A DNA stretch of 64,000 bases from Chloroflexota bacterium (GCA_016861025.1 BOKO01000002.1:248001-312000); one strand, 5' to 3'; shown: positions 1 to 7,546, counted from the first letter of the stretch. Translations and numbers: made by a program. The notes: a model not told the origin generated them from the sequence alone.

Positions 1-1
1 A

Positions 2-187
2 GTCGCGCCGGGCAATGTCTTTTTAGCGGACGGCAACGGCGACTTTCACCTGCGCCTCTGTTTTGGCGCGCTGACGCCCGACAATATCCGGCAGGGCGTC
101 CGGTTGGTGAGTGAGGTTATTCGCCGACAGCTTGCCGTCGAGCCGCCGGCGCCGGAAATGTCGGGCGAATGGATGCCGCTGGTCTGA
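2..187 (+). CDS. PLP-dependent class I/II aminotransferase, C-terminal end (partial)
   Basis: Only the last 61 codons are in the window, so there is no start. The visible frame reads VAPGNVFLADGNGDFHLRLC and later LTPDNIRQGVRLVSEVIRRQ. This is the typical C-terminal pattern of fold-type I aminotransferases of the MocR/ARO8/LysN kind: a PG.hF..G sequence, then the RL.F substrate-carboxylate arginine region, then P..I.EGV.RL. The arginine in HLRLC should be the one that binds the substrate carboxylate. Substrate cannot be told from this piece. The neighbouring ilvE suggests amino-acid metabolism. Frame and stop are clear; the assignment is by pattern only. Confidence 0.75.
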   Translation, partial: VAPGNVFLADGNGDFHLRLCFGALTPDNIRQGVRLVSEVIRRQLAVEPPAPEMSGEWMPLV

Positions 188-289
188 TCAGGTGGGAACA
201 GCGGAGACGATGCGCTCGATCGGATGCTATAGTCGTTTCAAGAGCCGCTGTAGCATCTAAACAGTATAGAGAGATGAAAGAGAGGATGC

Positions 290-625
290 ATGAACCTATC
301 TGAAACCTTTGTCACCACCGTCGCCGAGTTATCCGCCATGCGCCAGCGGGATGGCCGCCTGTACTGCGAGTTTTTACGCGTGCCGGTCATGAGCGCCGGG
401 CTGTATGAACTGGCGGCCGGTGCGGCCGATCCACAGTCGCCGCATGCCGAAGATGAGGTCTATGTAATCTTCAATGGACAGGGCCGGATTCGCATCGCCG
501 ACCAGGATTATCCAGTGTCCGCCGGTTCGGTCGTTTTTGTGCCGGCGGGCGTCGAGCATCGATTTCACAGCATCGAAGCGGCGCTGAGCATCCTGGTTTT
601 CTTTGCACCCGCCGAGAGCAATTGA
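290..625 (+). CDS. Small cupin-domain protein
   Basis: A 111-residue single-domain cupin. Cupin motif 1 is visible around residues 50-66 (PHAEDEVYVIFNGQGRIRI) with one His and acidic residues in the metal-binding positions. Motif 2 lies around residues 83-92 (VPAGVEHRFHS) with the second His. The length fits a stand-alone cupin_2 barrel that probably binds a divalent metal. The ATG is preceded by GAGAGG about 6 bases upstream. It lies about 55 bp before ilvE in the same direction and may be co-transcribed. The ligand is unknown: such proteins act as small isomerases, dioxygenases or sugar/metabolite binders, and nothing here separates these. Confidence 0.8.
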   Translation: MNLSETFVTTVAELSAMRQRDGRLYCEFLRVPVMSAGLYELAAGAADPQSPHAEDEVYVIFNGQGRIRIADQDYPVSAGSVVFVPAGVEHRFHSIEAALSILVFFAPAESN

Positions 626-679
626 AGAGGACGTCTTAGGCCATTCTGTTTGATGAACTATAAGGAAGGATAAATTCTG

Positions 680-1651
680 ATGACACAGTACGCGTATTTT
701 GAAGGTCGAATTCGCCCGATCGAAGCAGCCAAAGTCAGCGTGATGACGCACGCCTTCAACTATGGAACTGGCTGGTTTGGCGGGCTGCGCGGCTATTGGA
801 ACGCCGAACAGGAGCAGTTGTACGTCTTTCGCATCCTCGATCACTACCGCCGCTTTCTCGACAGCGGCAAAATCTTGATGGCGTCGCTCGACCTCAGCGC
901 AGAGGATTTGGTGGAGATCACGCTCGAGTTGCTGCGCCGCGAAGGGTATCGTGAGGATTGTTACATCCGGCCCATCGGCTACAAAGCTGACCCGGTGATC
1001 GGCGTGCGTTTGCACAACCTGCGCGACCAGGTGACGATCTTCAGCACGCCGTTTGGTCGTTACATCGAAAACGAAGAAGGCGCCGAAGTTTGTGTGAGCA
1101 GTTGGCGTCGCGTCGACGACACCGCGCTGCCCCCGCGCGGCAAGCTTGTCGGCAGCTATGTCAACAGTGCGCTGATCAAGAGCGAGGCGGTGCTCAACGG
1201 TTTTGCCGAAGCGATCGTGCTCAACCAGAATGGACACGTGGCGGAGGGCAGCGCCGAGAATTTCTTCCTGGTGCGCAACGGGGTGCTGATCACGCCGCCG
1301 GTCTATGCCAACGTGTTGGAGGGCATTACGCGGCGCTCGATCATCGAGCTGGCGCAGCGCGAGCTAGGCGTGACCGTCGTCGAACGCGAGATCGATCGCT
1401 CCGAAATCTACGTGGCCGATGAAGCCTTCTTCTGCGGAACCGGCGTGCAGGTGGTTGCGGTCGCCAGCGTCGATCATCGCCCTATCGGCAGTGGGCGCAT
1501 CGGCCCGATTACACAGCGTCTGCGCGATCTCTATTTTCGCGTTGTGCGCGGGCAAGAGCCTGCCTACGCGCATTGGTTGACGCCCGTGTACGCCGACCGT
1601 CCTGCGACACACGCCGAAGCAACGGCTCGGCTGGTTGCTGCAGTGGTGTAA
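680..1651 (+). CDS. ilvE: Branched-chain amino acid aminotransferase
   Basis: 323 residues, the usual size for a class IV (fold IV) PLP aminotransferase. It should move the amino group between leucine, isoleucine or valine and 2-oxoglutarate in the cytoplasm, the last step of their synthesis and first of their breakdown. The catalytic lysine is K155 in RGKLVGSYVNSALIKSEA, matching the AKAGGNYLSS segment of E. coli IlvE. Further family signatures are EGSAENFFLV and EGITRRSIIELA, and FCGTGVQVV for phosphate binding. AAGGA lies upstream of the ATG. The 3' end touches or overlaps the next gene, so the two are probably one transcript. Class IV D-amino-acid or 4-amino-4-deoxychorismate enzymes are alternatives, but IlvE is clearly the best fit. 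Confidence 0.9.
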   Translation: MTQYAYFEGRIRPIEAAKVSVMTHAFNYGTGWFGGLRGYWNAEQEQLYVFRILDHYRRFLDSGKILMASLDLSAEDLVEITLELLRREGYREDCYIRPIGYKADPVIGVRLHNLRDQVTIFSTPFGRYIENEEGAEVCVSSWRRVDDTALPPRGKLVGSYVNSALIKSEAVLNGFAEAIVLNQNGHVAEGSAENFFLVRNGVLITPPVYANVLEGITRRSIIELAQRELGVTVVEREIDRSEIYVADEAFFCGTGVQVVAVASVDHRPIGSGRIGPITQRLRDLYFRVVRGQEPAYAHWLTPVYADRPATHAEATARLVAAVV

Positions 1652-1655
1652 GCCG

Positions 1656-2438
1656 ATGCAGCAGCAAGAGTTGGGCAACGCGTCGGTAAAAGGGGCGGTT
1701 GCCGCGCAATTCGGCGCTGTGGCGGAGCGCTATCGCACCAGCGCTGTCCATGCCGGCGGCGCAGACCTGACGCAGTTGGTGCGTTTCGCCGATCTGCGCG
1801 GCAATGAGCGCGTTCTGGACGCCGGCAGTGGCGCCGGTCACACCGCTCTGGCGCTGGCGGTCGGCGCCGCACATGTCACCGCCGTCGATCTCTCTGCGGC
1901 GATGTTAGCGCAAGGGCGGCAACTGGCGCATGAACGCGGCTTGCACAACATCGACTTCGAGATTGGCGACATCGAAGCGCTCACCTTTGGCGACAGCAGT
2001 TTTGATCTGGTCGCCTCGCGTTACAGCGCGCATCATTGGCCCCATCCGATCCGTGCGCTGCGTGAGATTCACCGTGTGCTGCAACCAGGTGGGCGTTTGC
2101 TGCTCGCCGACATCGTGTCGTGGGACGATGCAGTTGTGGACACACATCTACAGGCACTCGAACTGCTGCGCGACCCGTCGCACGTGCGCGACCACACCAC
2201 AGCGCAATGGTTGGCGATGTTGACGGAAGCCGGCTTTCGGGCAGAGGTGCGTTACACGTGGACATTGCGCCTGCAATTCGAGGAATGGACGCAGCGCATG
2301 GCGACGCCCCCAGCCGCCGTCGCCATGCTGCGCACCCTGCTCACCCACGCGCCAGCCGAAGTGCGCACCCAGTTGCAGGTGGAGGTGGATTGTTCGTTCA
2401 CGTTGCAGGGTGCGCTGATTGAGGGAGTGAGCGGCTAG
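1656..2438 (+). CDS. SAM-dependent class I methyltransferase (UbiE/Methyltransf_11 type)
   Basis: 260 residues if started at the ATG at 1656; an upstream alternative start at 1635 would overlap ilvE by 17 bp. Motif I is VLDAGSGAGHTAL (about residues 53-65), the glycine-rich SAM-binding loop. The acidic ribose-binding residue is the D of VTAVDLS, and motif IV is FDLVASRYSAHHW. A post-motif HRVLQPGGRLLLADI is typical of the UbiE/Coq5 class. The C-terminal third (about 150-260) should hold the acceptor pocket and is not recognisable. It follows ilvE immediately. The substrate is unknown; the HHW in motif IV recurs in uncharacterised small-molecule methyltransferases. Confidence 0.82.
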   Translation: MQQQELGNASVKGAVAAQFGAVAERYRTSAVHAGGADLTQLVRFADLRGNERVLDAGSGAGHTALALAVGAAHVTAVDLSAAMLAQGRQLAHERGLHNIDFEIGDIEALTFGDSSFDLVASRYSAHHWPHPIRALREIHRVLQPGGRLLLADIVSWDDAVVDTHLQALELLRDPSHVRDHTTAQWLAMLTEAGFRAEVRYTWTLRLQFEEWTQRMATPPAAVAMLRTLLTHAPAEVRTQLQVEVDCSFTLQGALIEGVSG

Positions 2439-2440
2439 CA

Positions 2441-2493
2441 GATTGGAGACTGGAGATTGGAAGATGTTCGAGATCCCCCACCAGTCTCCAATC
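2441..2493. repeat. Intergenic inverted repeat between convergent genes
   Basis: GATTGGAGACTGG (2441-2453) is matched exactly by its reverse complement CCAGTCTCCAATC (2481-2493), with a 27-base loop. It fills the 65 bp between the methyltransferase and the converging aminotransferase gene. It could end transcription from both sides, although it has no T-run. Related GATTGGAGA/TCTCCAATC words recur at 27668-27703. Confidence 0.6.
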
Positions 2494-2503
2494 GCCTAAT
2501 TCA

Positions 2504-3853
2504 TTACAACAATTCCCGCTCCGCCATCGTCACGGCGTGCTCGAAGATTTGCAGCCCCTCGTCAACCTCGGCGCGAGTGATGATCAGTGGCGGAATAATG
2601 CGCATTGAATTGGCGCCACAACCCATGATCAGCAGTCCATGCTCAAAGGCAATCTCGATGATGCGATTGCGCAGGCGGGCGTCGGGCGTCCGAGTCACTT
2701 TGTCCTGCACAAACTCGACGCCGATCATCAACCCTTTGCCGCGCACGTCGCCGATGCTTGGGTGATGCGCCGCCATTTCGGTAAGGCGCGTCAGGATGTA
2801 GTCGCCCTGATCCGCTGCGTTTTGAATGCCGCCGTTCTCCAAGACATCCATCGTCGCCAGTGCAGCCACCATTGCCAGCGGGTTGCCGCCATAGGTGTTG
2901 CCGTGCGCGCCGACGGGCCAGGTGGCAAGGCGCTTGCGTGCAATAAAACCGCCAAGCGGCACACCCGATGCAATCCCCTTTGCTGTGCAGACGATGTCCG
3001 GCTCCACGCCCCAATGTTCGATCGCCCACCACTTGCCGGTGCGCCCCATGCCGGTCTGCACCTCATCGACGATCAACAAGATGCCGTGGCGATCGCATAA
3101 GTCGCGCAGGCGCGGGAAAAACGAGGCCGGCGGCACAATGTAACCGCCTTCGCCCTGGATCGGCTCCACCAACACGGCGGCGACATCGTCCGGCGCCAGC
3201 AGGCTCTTGAAGACGACCTTTTCCAGGTAGTTGACCACTGTTTCGCCGTAGTCCGCTTCCCCGGGTTGCATCGCCAGCACCGGGCGATATTCGTAGGGAT
3301 AGGGAATGTGCGTCACCTCGCGCATGGGCAGAAAGCCGCGCCGTTGTGTAGTCTTGCTGGCAGTGAAGCCAAGCGAACCGAGCGTACGCCCATGAAAGCC
3401 ACCCATGAAGCCGACAAAATAGGGACGCCCGGTGTGATAGCGCGCTAACTTGATCGCGCCTTCTACAGCTTCGGTGCCGGAGTTGCCCAAAAACACACTC
3501 GCCGGTTCGGCAAACGGCGCAATTTCGTCCAGGCGCTCGCTCAGGCGCACCCAACTCTCATGATAGTAATCTGAGGATACGTGTAGAAACTTTTCAGCCT
3601 GCTGTTGGATGGCGCGCACCACGTGTGGATGGCTGTGTCCGGTTGCGTTGACGGCGATGCCTGACATAAAGTCGATGAAGCGGTTGCCATCGACATCATA
3701 GACCTGTGAGCCAAGACCGTGTGACATCACGAAATCGGCGACGCGTCCATAGGCGTGTGAGACGACTGCACGGTCGCGTTCGAGGATGGCGCGCGCCTTG
3801 GGGCCGGGCACATCCAGCCGGGTGATCGTTCGCGTGCTGTTGATTGTCAACAT
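2504..3853 (-). CDS. Class III PLP aminotransferase (GABA/acetylornithine type)
   Basis: 449 residues, full length for the GabT/ArgD family of fold-type I aminotransferases. The PLP lysine is K292 in VCTAKGIASGVPLGG, the pyridine-N aspartate is D263 in IVDEVQTGMGRTGK, and the phosphate cup includes FLGNSGTEAVEGAIKLAR. These enzymes transfer an omega-amino group (GABA, ornithine, lysine, beta-alanine) to 2-oxoglutarate or pyruvate. The ATG follows AGGAGG by 5 bases. An IclR-type regulator ends 45 bp upstream in the same direction, so the pair probably forms a catabolic operon controlled by that regulator. The exact substrate cannot be read; 4-aminobutyrate is the commonest annotation for this subgroup. 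Confidence 0.88.
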   Translation of the reverse strand: MLTINSTRTITRLDVPGPKARAILERDRAVVSHAYGRVADFVMSHGLGSQVYDVDGNRFIDFMSGIAVNATGHSHPHVVRAIQQQAEKFLHVSSDYYHESWVRLSERLDEIAPFAEPASVFLGNSGTEAVEGAIKLARYHTGRPYFVGFMGGFHGRTLGSLGFTASKTTQRRGFLPMREVTHIPYPYEYRPVLAMQPGEADYGETVVNYLEKVVFKSLLAPDDVAAVLVEPIQGEGGYIVPPASFFPRLRDLCDRHGILLIVDEVQTGMGRTGKWWAIEHWGVEPDIVCTAKGIASGVPLGGFIARKRLATWPVGAHGNTYGGNPLAMVAALATMDVLENGGIQNAADQGDYILTRLTEMAAHHPSIGDVRGKGLMIGVEFVQDKVTRTPDARLRNRIIEIAFEHGLLIMGCGANSMRIIPPLIITRAEVDEGLQIFEHAVTMAERELL

Positions 3854-3898
3854 ACGTACCTCCTGATTTCCTCAAAAAAATGAATCCGTAACACTATT

Positions 3899-4711
3899 TT
3901 ATCCAGGCCAATAGCCAAGTTGCCGGGAAATCTGGCGCGCCGACATCTGCACCATTGCTGCAATGGTCGGCAACCGATCGGCCGTGAGACGCAGGCTTGG
4001 CCCGCCGACGCTGATGGCGGCGATCACCTGCCGCTCGCGATCCATGATCGGGGCGGCAACCGCCGTGAACCACGGCTCCAGTTCACCGACGGCAATTGCA
4101 ATTCCTTCCTGCCGAACGCGCGCCAGCTCGGCTTTCAACCGCGCGCGATCGATGATCGTCTGTTCGGTCAGCGGTTCGAGCGGATCGGACAACAACCGGT
4201 CGATCTCGGCGTCGGGGCGTGACGCCAGCAACACCTTCCCTGTAGCGGTGGCGTGCAGAGGCAGGCGGTTGCCGACATCTTGGGTCATTCCCATTGGGTT
4301 GCTGCTGGCGATTTCGTCGAGCACAAGTACATAGTTTTCGACGAGCATCTCCAACGTCGCCGCTTCGCCAGATTGTTCCGCCAGCGTCACGAGCGAAGGG
4401 CGGCTCATAGCGCGCAGCGGGTTGGATCGCATCGCCGTTCCACCGATTGCAATCAATTCGACGCCAAGTCTGTAACCGCCAGAGAGAGGGTTGCGCATCA
4501 CCAGTCGTTCCGCTTCCAGCGCAGAAAGCAGCCGAAAGGCGGTGGTCTTGTTCAGCCCTGTGGCTTGCGCCAGTTCATTCAGCGACCATTCCGGCTGTGC
4601 GTCGCTGAACGCCTTGAGCAACGCAATCGCCCGCGCCACCGACTGTGTGCCTGGATAGATTTCGGTTGCATGAAGATCAATCTCTTTTACAGGAAACATC
4701 TGGCGCCTCAA
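3899..4711 (-). CDS. IclR-family transcriptional regulator
   Basis: 270 residues. An N-terminal winged helix-turn-helix (about residues 20-85, with SLNELAQATGLNKTTAFRLL as the recognition region and GGYRLG as the wing) is followed by the IclR effector-binding domain (about 100-265, including LHATATGKVLLA and AISVGGPSLRL). Such dimers bind operators near their own start and are relieved or switched by a small carboxylate or aromatic effector. It sits directly upstream of, and co-directional with, the class III aminotransferase, its likely target. A promoter and a TTTCA-N5-TGAAA palindrome lie just before it, which fits autoregulation. Confidence 0.9.
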   Translation of the reverse strand: MRRQMFPVKEIDLHATEIYPGTQSVARAIALLKAFSDAQPEWSLNELAQATGLNKTTAFRLLSALEAERLVMRNPLSGGYRLGVELIAIGGTAMRSNPLRAMSRPSLVTLAEQSGEAATLEMLVENYVLVLDEIASSNPMGMTQDVGNRLPLHATATGKVLLASRPDAEIDRLLSDPLEPLTEQTIIDRARLKAELARVRQEGIAIAVGELEPWFTAVAAPIMDRERQVIAAISVGGPSLRLTADRLPTIAAMVQMSARQISRQLGYWPG

Positions 4712-4744
4712 ACTTCACGACAGCATTTACGATACTAATCGTTG

Positions 4745-4759
4745 TTTCATATTGTGAAA
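4745..4759. promoter_or_regulatory. Probable IclR operator palindrome
   Basis: TTTCA-TATTG-TGAAA is a perfect 5-5-5 inverted repeat just downstream of the predicted -10 of the iclR-type gene, about where transcription would begin. Position and half-site spacing suit a repressor blocking its own promoter. Binding is inferred, not shown. Confidence 0.5.
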
Positions 4760-4760
4760 T

Positions 4761-4789
4761 ATAATATCATAAAATGACCTGATAATCAA
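4761..4789 (-). promoter_or_regulatory. Predicted sigma-70-type promoter of the iclR-type gene
   Basis: Reading the minus strand, TTGATT (complement of 4784-4789) is followed by exactly 17 bases and TATTAT (complement of 4761-4766), in a marked AT-rich patch of an otherwise GC-rich region. It points at the regulator 50 bp downstream. Confidence 0.6.
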
Positions 4790-5155
4790 TATTGTGGATT
4801 GATTAATCTAGTAATTTTGGATTATCTTGTTCACCTGTGTATGCTCCTCTGTTTTGGGCTATGCTTTGGCGTTGTTGCCGAACCCTCAAACACGCAAGGG
4901 AACACAATCAGGTTGACGGAGTCGCTGCCGACCTGTTCTCTATATTTTGATGCGATTGTGTGTGGGAAATCGGAGGCGAGCCTATACGCCGCCGCTTTAG
5001 GGCGTCGGCAGCGGCGCCGAGGTTAAATGCATACTCACCGACGTGTTTGGTTTGTATGTTCTTGGGCGATATCCCCAGGCAATGTATTGCTCGCCGACAT
5101 CCAGCGGGGCGCTATCGCTTTTTCCGACGGCGCCCGGCGCAGATGACGACGTTGT
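4790..5155. other. Intergenic stretch without a recognised gene
   Basis: Between the iclR-type promoter and the small membrane peptide. The open frames here are short and show no family motif or convincing ribosome-binding site. The first 50 bases are AT-rich and belong to the promoter region. No RNA gene or repeat was seen. Confidence 0.5.
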
Positions 5156-5266
5156 TTACATGCCTCCGGCGGCGCCTGCTGCAACGGCAAAAAAGCCGAT
5201 GACGCCGATGACGCCGATGATTAACATGACATAGAAAACGACTGAGTATCCGTCTTCCTCTTGCAT
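5156..5266 (-). CDS. 36-residue single-span membrane peptide
   Basis: A short gene on the minus strand encoding MQEEDGYSVVFYVMLIIGVI and then a Gly/Ala/Val-rich remainder ending GAAGGM. The first six residues are acidic and polar, residues 8-30 are one continuous hydrophobic span, and the tail is small glycines. A good ribosome-binding site, AGGAGAG, lies 5 bases before the ATG, which argues for a real gene. The coding DNA contains the in-frame direct repeat GGCGTCATC twice (residues GVIGVI). It is divergent from the Crp/Fnr-type regulator at 5428. It resembles in size small subunits of respiratory complexes (CydX- or CcoQ-like), but no family can be named. Confidence 0.55.
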   Translation of the reverse strand: MQEEDGYSVVFYVMLIIGVIGVIGFFAVAAGAAGGM

Positions 5267-5340
5267 ATTTACTCTCCTGTCAGGGTTGACTTGGCTATAA
5301 TGACGATCTTGCACTGGTGAAGACGCAACCAGAGATAAAA

Positions 5341-5381
5341 GGTTACGCTGACTTGCGTTTTGGTTGTAACCATCTCATAAT
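5341..5381 (+). promoter_or_regulatory. Predicted promoter and inverted repeat before the Crp/Fnr-type gene
   Basis: TTGCGT (5353-5358), 17 bases, then CATAAT (5376-5381) gives a plausible -35/-10 pair about 47 bp before the ATG. The arms GGTTAC (5341-5346) and GTAACC (5366-5371) flank the -35, where an activator or autorepressor could bind. Confidence 0.45.
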
Positions 5382-5427
5382 TGGCTAAGAGGCGCGCCAA
5401 TCAACAGACAGGTAAAAGGAAAAAGTT

Positions 5428-6126
5428 ATGGACGAGAAGCCTTCAATCGTTGCGCAACCGGCTGAAAAGATGCGCTATCTTTCCGAGCTGACCGTATTCC
5501 AGGATCTATCTGCACGCGAGATGGAGGACCTGAACCGCATCACGACCATGAGCACAATGCCAAAGGGTCGCGTCTTCTATCGCCCTGAAGAGCCTGGAGA
5601 AGTGCTATTTATCTTGAAGGAGGGGCGCGTTCAGTTGTATCGCATCAGCCCCGAAGGTAAAAAACTTGTCATCACAACGCTTGGGCCGCACACGCTCTTC
5701 GGCGAAATGGCCTTGTTAGGCGCCAAGATGCACAACACCTTTGCCGAAGCTGTAGAGGATTGTCTGATCTGCGTGATGAGTCGCAACGATCTCGAACGCT
5801 TAATCTTGAGCAAGCCGCAGGTGGCGCTGCGCATTCTGGAGATCACCGGGAGACGCCTGCGCGACGCCGAAGAACGGCTCGAAAATATGGCGTTTAAAGG
5901 CATCCCGGCGCGGCTGGCTAGCCTGCTGCTGCGTTTGGCGGAAGAACAGGGCAGCAACGAGATCACCGGCTTCACCCATCAAGACCTGGCTGAAAGCGTC
6001 GGCACATACCGCGAGACTGCCACGCAGGTGCTCAACGATCTGAAATCTGATGGCTACATCGAGATTGGGCGCAAACGCATCACTATTCTTGACCCCGCCG
6101 GGCTAACCGCAGTGGCGGAGAGCTGA
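5428..6126 (+). CDS. Crp/Fnr-family transcriptional regulator
   Basis: 232 residues. The N-terminal cyclic-nucleotide-binding-like beta roll spans about 18-130 and the Crp-type winged helix about 150-225, with recognition helix THQDLAESVGTYRETATQVL. In the phosphate-binding cassette the sequence is FGEMALLGAKMHNTFAEA. The arginine that holds the cAMP phosphate in E. coli Crp is not apparent, so the ligand may not be cAMP. There is no N-terminal cysteine cluster as in Fnr. The strong C-terminal winged helix shows it binds DNA as a dimer. It lies divergent from a tiny membrane peptide and upstream of a ferredoxin gene, which may hint at redox or energy control; that is inference. Confidence 0.9.
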   Translation: MDEKPSIVAQPAEKMRYLSELTVFQDLSAREMEDLNRITTMSTMPKGRVFYRPEEPGEVLFILKEGRVQLYRISPEGKKLVITTLGPHTLFGEMALLGAKMHNTFAEAVEDCLICVMSRNDLERLILSKPQVALRILEITGRRLRDAEERLENMAFKGIPARLASLLLRLAEEQGSNEITGFTHQDLAESVGTYRETATQVLNDLKSDGYIEIGRKRITILDPAGLTAVAES

Positions 6127-6201
6127 TCAAGCCCGGCGGTGTTGTATTTGGCAACGTTAATAGCGTTCAGAAATTGGGATGAAAGAAAAGTTTGCTATCA
6201 G

Positions 6202-6230
6202 TTGACATTTGCCTGAAACGTCGTTACAAT
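6202..6230 (+). promoter_or_regulatory. Near-consensus sigma-70 promoter of the ferredoxin gene
   Basis: TTGACA (6202-6207), exactly 17 bases, then TACAAT (6225-6230). The expected start is near 6237, leaving a leader of about 135 bases before the ferredoxin ATG. Confidence 0.75.
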
Positions 6231-6240
6231 TCTCAATAGG

Positions 6241-6260
6241 TTTGTGCGCTACGGCACAAA
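6241..6260. promoter_or_regulatory. Inverted repeat at the ferredoxin transcription start
   Basis: TTTGTGC (6241-6247) and GCACAAA (6254-6260) form a perfect 7-6-7 palindrome immediately after the predicted start site. This is a good position for an operator, or for a 5' stem in the transcript. Confidence 0.5.
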
Positions 6261-6373
6261 GTGGTGAAAAGCAAGCTCGTCTGTATATTCTGTCACTTTT
6301 CATCCGTTCTACCGACACAATTTGAAAGAAGTCCAAACACTCATAGAATTTAAGGATTCAGGAGGTCTTTCTC

Positions 6374-6646
6374 ATGACGCATGTGATCTTTGACTTGTGC
6401 ATTCGCGATGGCGCCTGTGCAGAAGTTTGCCCTGTAGAATGCATCGTCCCCGGACAACCGGAAGATGAATGGCCCTGGTATTACATCGACCCCGACACCT
6501 GCATTGACTGTGGCGCATGTGTGCCCGAGTGCCCGGTCGAAGCAATCCTGCCAGAGGAAGACCTGCCAGAGGAATATCAATACGCGACCGAGCTGAACGC
6601 CCTCTTTTTCACCGAAGGCCCCGGCTATTCGGCAATGGGTAAGTAA
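6374..6646 (+). CDS. Two-cluster ferredoxin (FdxA-like, 7Fe/8Fe type)
   Basis: 90 residues. The first cluster motif is C9-x5-C15-x3-C19-P-x2-C23 (CIRDGACAEVCPVEC). The second is a regular C43-x2-C46-x2-C49-x3-C53-P [4Fe-4S] motif (CIDCGACVPECPVE). The wide first spacing is that of FdxA-type ferredoxins, where the first site usually carries a [3Fe-4S] or adapted [4Fe-4S] cluster. The C-terminal tail (about 60-90) is acidic and ends YSAMGK. It is a cytoplasmic low-potential electron carrier; the partner is not encoded nearby. AGGAGG precedes the ATG by 8 bases. The gene stands alone between a strong promoter and a strong terminator, so it is probably monocistronic and highly expressed. Confidence 0.9.
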   Translation: MTHVIFDLCIRDGACAEVCPVECIVPGQPEDEWPWYYIDPDTCIDCGACVPECPVEAILPEEDLPEEYQYATELNALFFTEGPGYSAMGK

Positions 6647-6681
6647 TCTATCTCAGCTATTTTTACATAACAGTATGCCCA

Positions 6682-6711
6682 AAGAACCTCTGCGCGCAGA
6701 GGTTCTTTTTT
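6682..6711 (+). terminator. Rho-independent terminator after the ferredoxin gene
   Basis: AAGAACCTCTGCG is followed directly by its perfect reverse complement CGCAGAGGTTCTT (6682-6707) and a T-rich tract. A textbook hairpin-plus-U-tract 36 bp past the stop. Confidence 0.92.
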
Positions 6712-6731
6712 ATTGAGAGAGACAAACAGAG

Positions 6732-7463
6732 ATGAACAACTCTTCAAACAACGTCCCAGACTGGTCAGATGTCACGCGTGCGCTTGTGATCGTCGCTCAC
6801 CCCGACGACGCCGATTTCATCTGCGCCGGAACATGCATCCAGATGGCGAAACAAGGCATTGAAGTCACCTATATGGTGCTCACCAACGGCGACAAGGGCA
6901 ACCACAACCCGGAGATCACGCGCAACCAACTCATTGCCATGCGCCAGATCGAGCAGCGCAAGGCGGCGGCGCTCTGCGGCGTCAAGCAGGTGCTCTTTAT
7001 GGGTGAGGAAGATGGCTTTCTGCGCCCGGATCGGGAGATTCGCAAGCGTGTGACGCGCGAGATTCGTCGTATTCGTCCCGAATTGATCATCTGCACCAAC
7101 CCAGATCGCTACTTTGTCGGCGACGGTTACATCAACCATCCCGATCACCGCAACGCGGGTCTGGTTGCGATCGAGGCAATCTTCCCGGCTGCGGACAATC
7201 CGATGTTTTATCCCGACATGGCGGATGAAGGGTATCTGCCGCACAAGATCAAATATCTCTATGTGCACGGCCACGACGCGCCGTCGCTCAAGGTCGACAT
7301 CACGGCTGAGCTGCCGACCAAGATCGAGGCGATCCTCTGTCACAAGTCGCAGTTCAGCGACCCCGAAGGCGCCAAACAGCGCTGGTTGGAGATGTGGGGC
7401 GAACAACAGGAGGATGGCTCGCTGCGCTACTTCGAGGCGTTTAAAGTGATGAAGTTCGGGTAG
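6732..7463 (+). CDS. PIG-L / LmbE-family N-acetyl-sugar deacetylase
   Basis: 243 residues. The zinc-binding signature AHPDDAD is at residues 22-28, with H23, D25 and D26 in metal-binding and catalytic positions. The third metal ligand lies in NHPDHRNAG (H136 or H139). Family members remove acetyl groups from N-acetylglucosamine-containing substrates such as those of mycothiol, bacillithiol or GPI precursors, or from other small molecules. There is no signal peptide, so it is cytoplasmic. It begins 20 bp past the ferredoxin terminator and is probably transcribed separately. No thiol-biosynthesis partner genes lie near, so the substrate stays open. Confidence 0.9.
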   Translation: MNNSSNNVPDWSDVTRALVIVAHPDDADFICAGTCIQMAKQGIEVTYMVLTNGDKGNHNPEITRNQLIAMRQIEQRKAAALCGVKQVLFMGEEDGFLRPDREIRKRVTREIRRIRPELIICTNPDRYFVGDGYINHPDHRNAGLVAIEAIFPAADNPMFYPDMADEGYLPHKIKYLYVHGHDAPSLKVDITAELPTKIEAILCHKSQFSDPEGAKQRWLEMWGEQQEDGSLRYFEAFKVMKFG

Positions 7464-7492
7464 GAGGAAGGCAAAATAGAACGCTGATTTTG

Positions 7493-7546
7493 CGGATTGG
7501 GTGGATGTACGCGGATCAGAATCAGCGCACATCCACCCAATCCGCG
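7493..7546. repeat. Intergenic inverted repeat, copy 1
   Basis: GCGGATTGGGTGGATGT (7493-7509) pairs perfectly with ACATCCACCCAATCCGC (7530-7546) around a 20-base loop. It lies between the converging PIG-L gene and sugar-binding-protein gene, where it could stop transcription in both directions. It is built of the words GCGGAT and ATCCGC, shared with the neighbouring repeat. Confidence 0.75.

Noticed and set aside
4799..5026. Plus-strand frame of 75 codons between the IclR and Crp-type genes
   Set aside because: It starts in the AT-rich promoter area, has no ribosome-binding site and no recognisable sequence.
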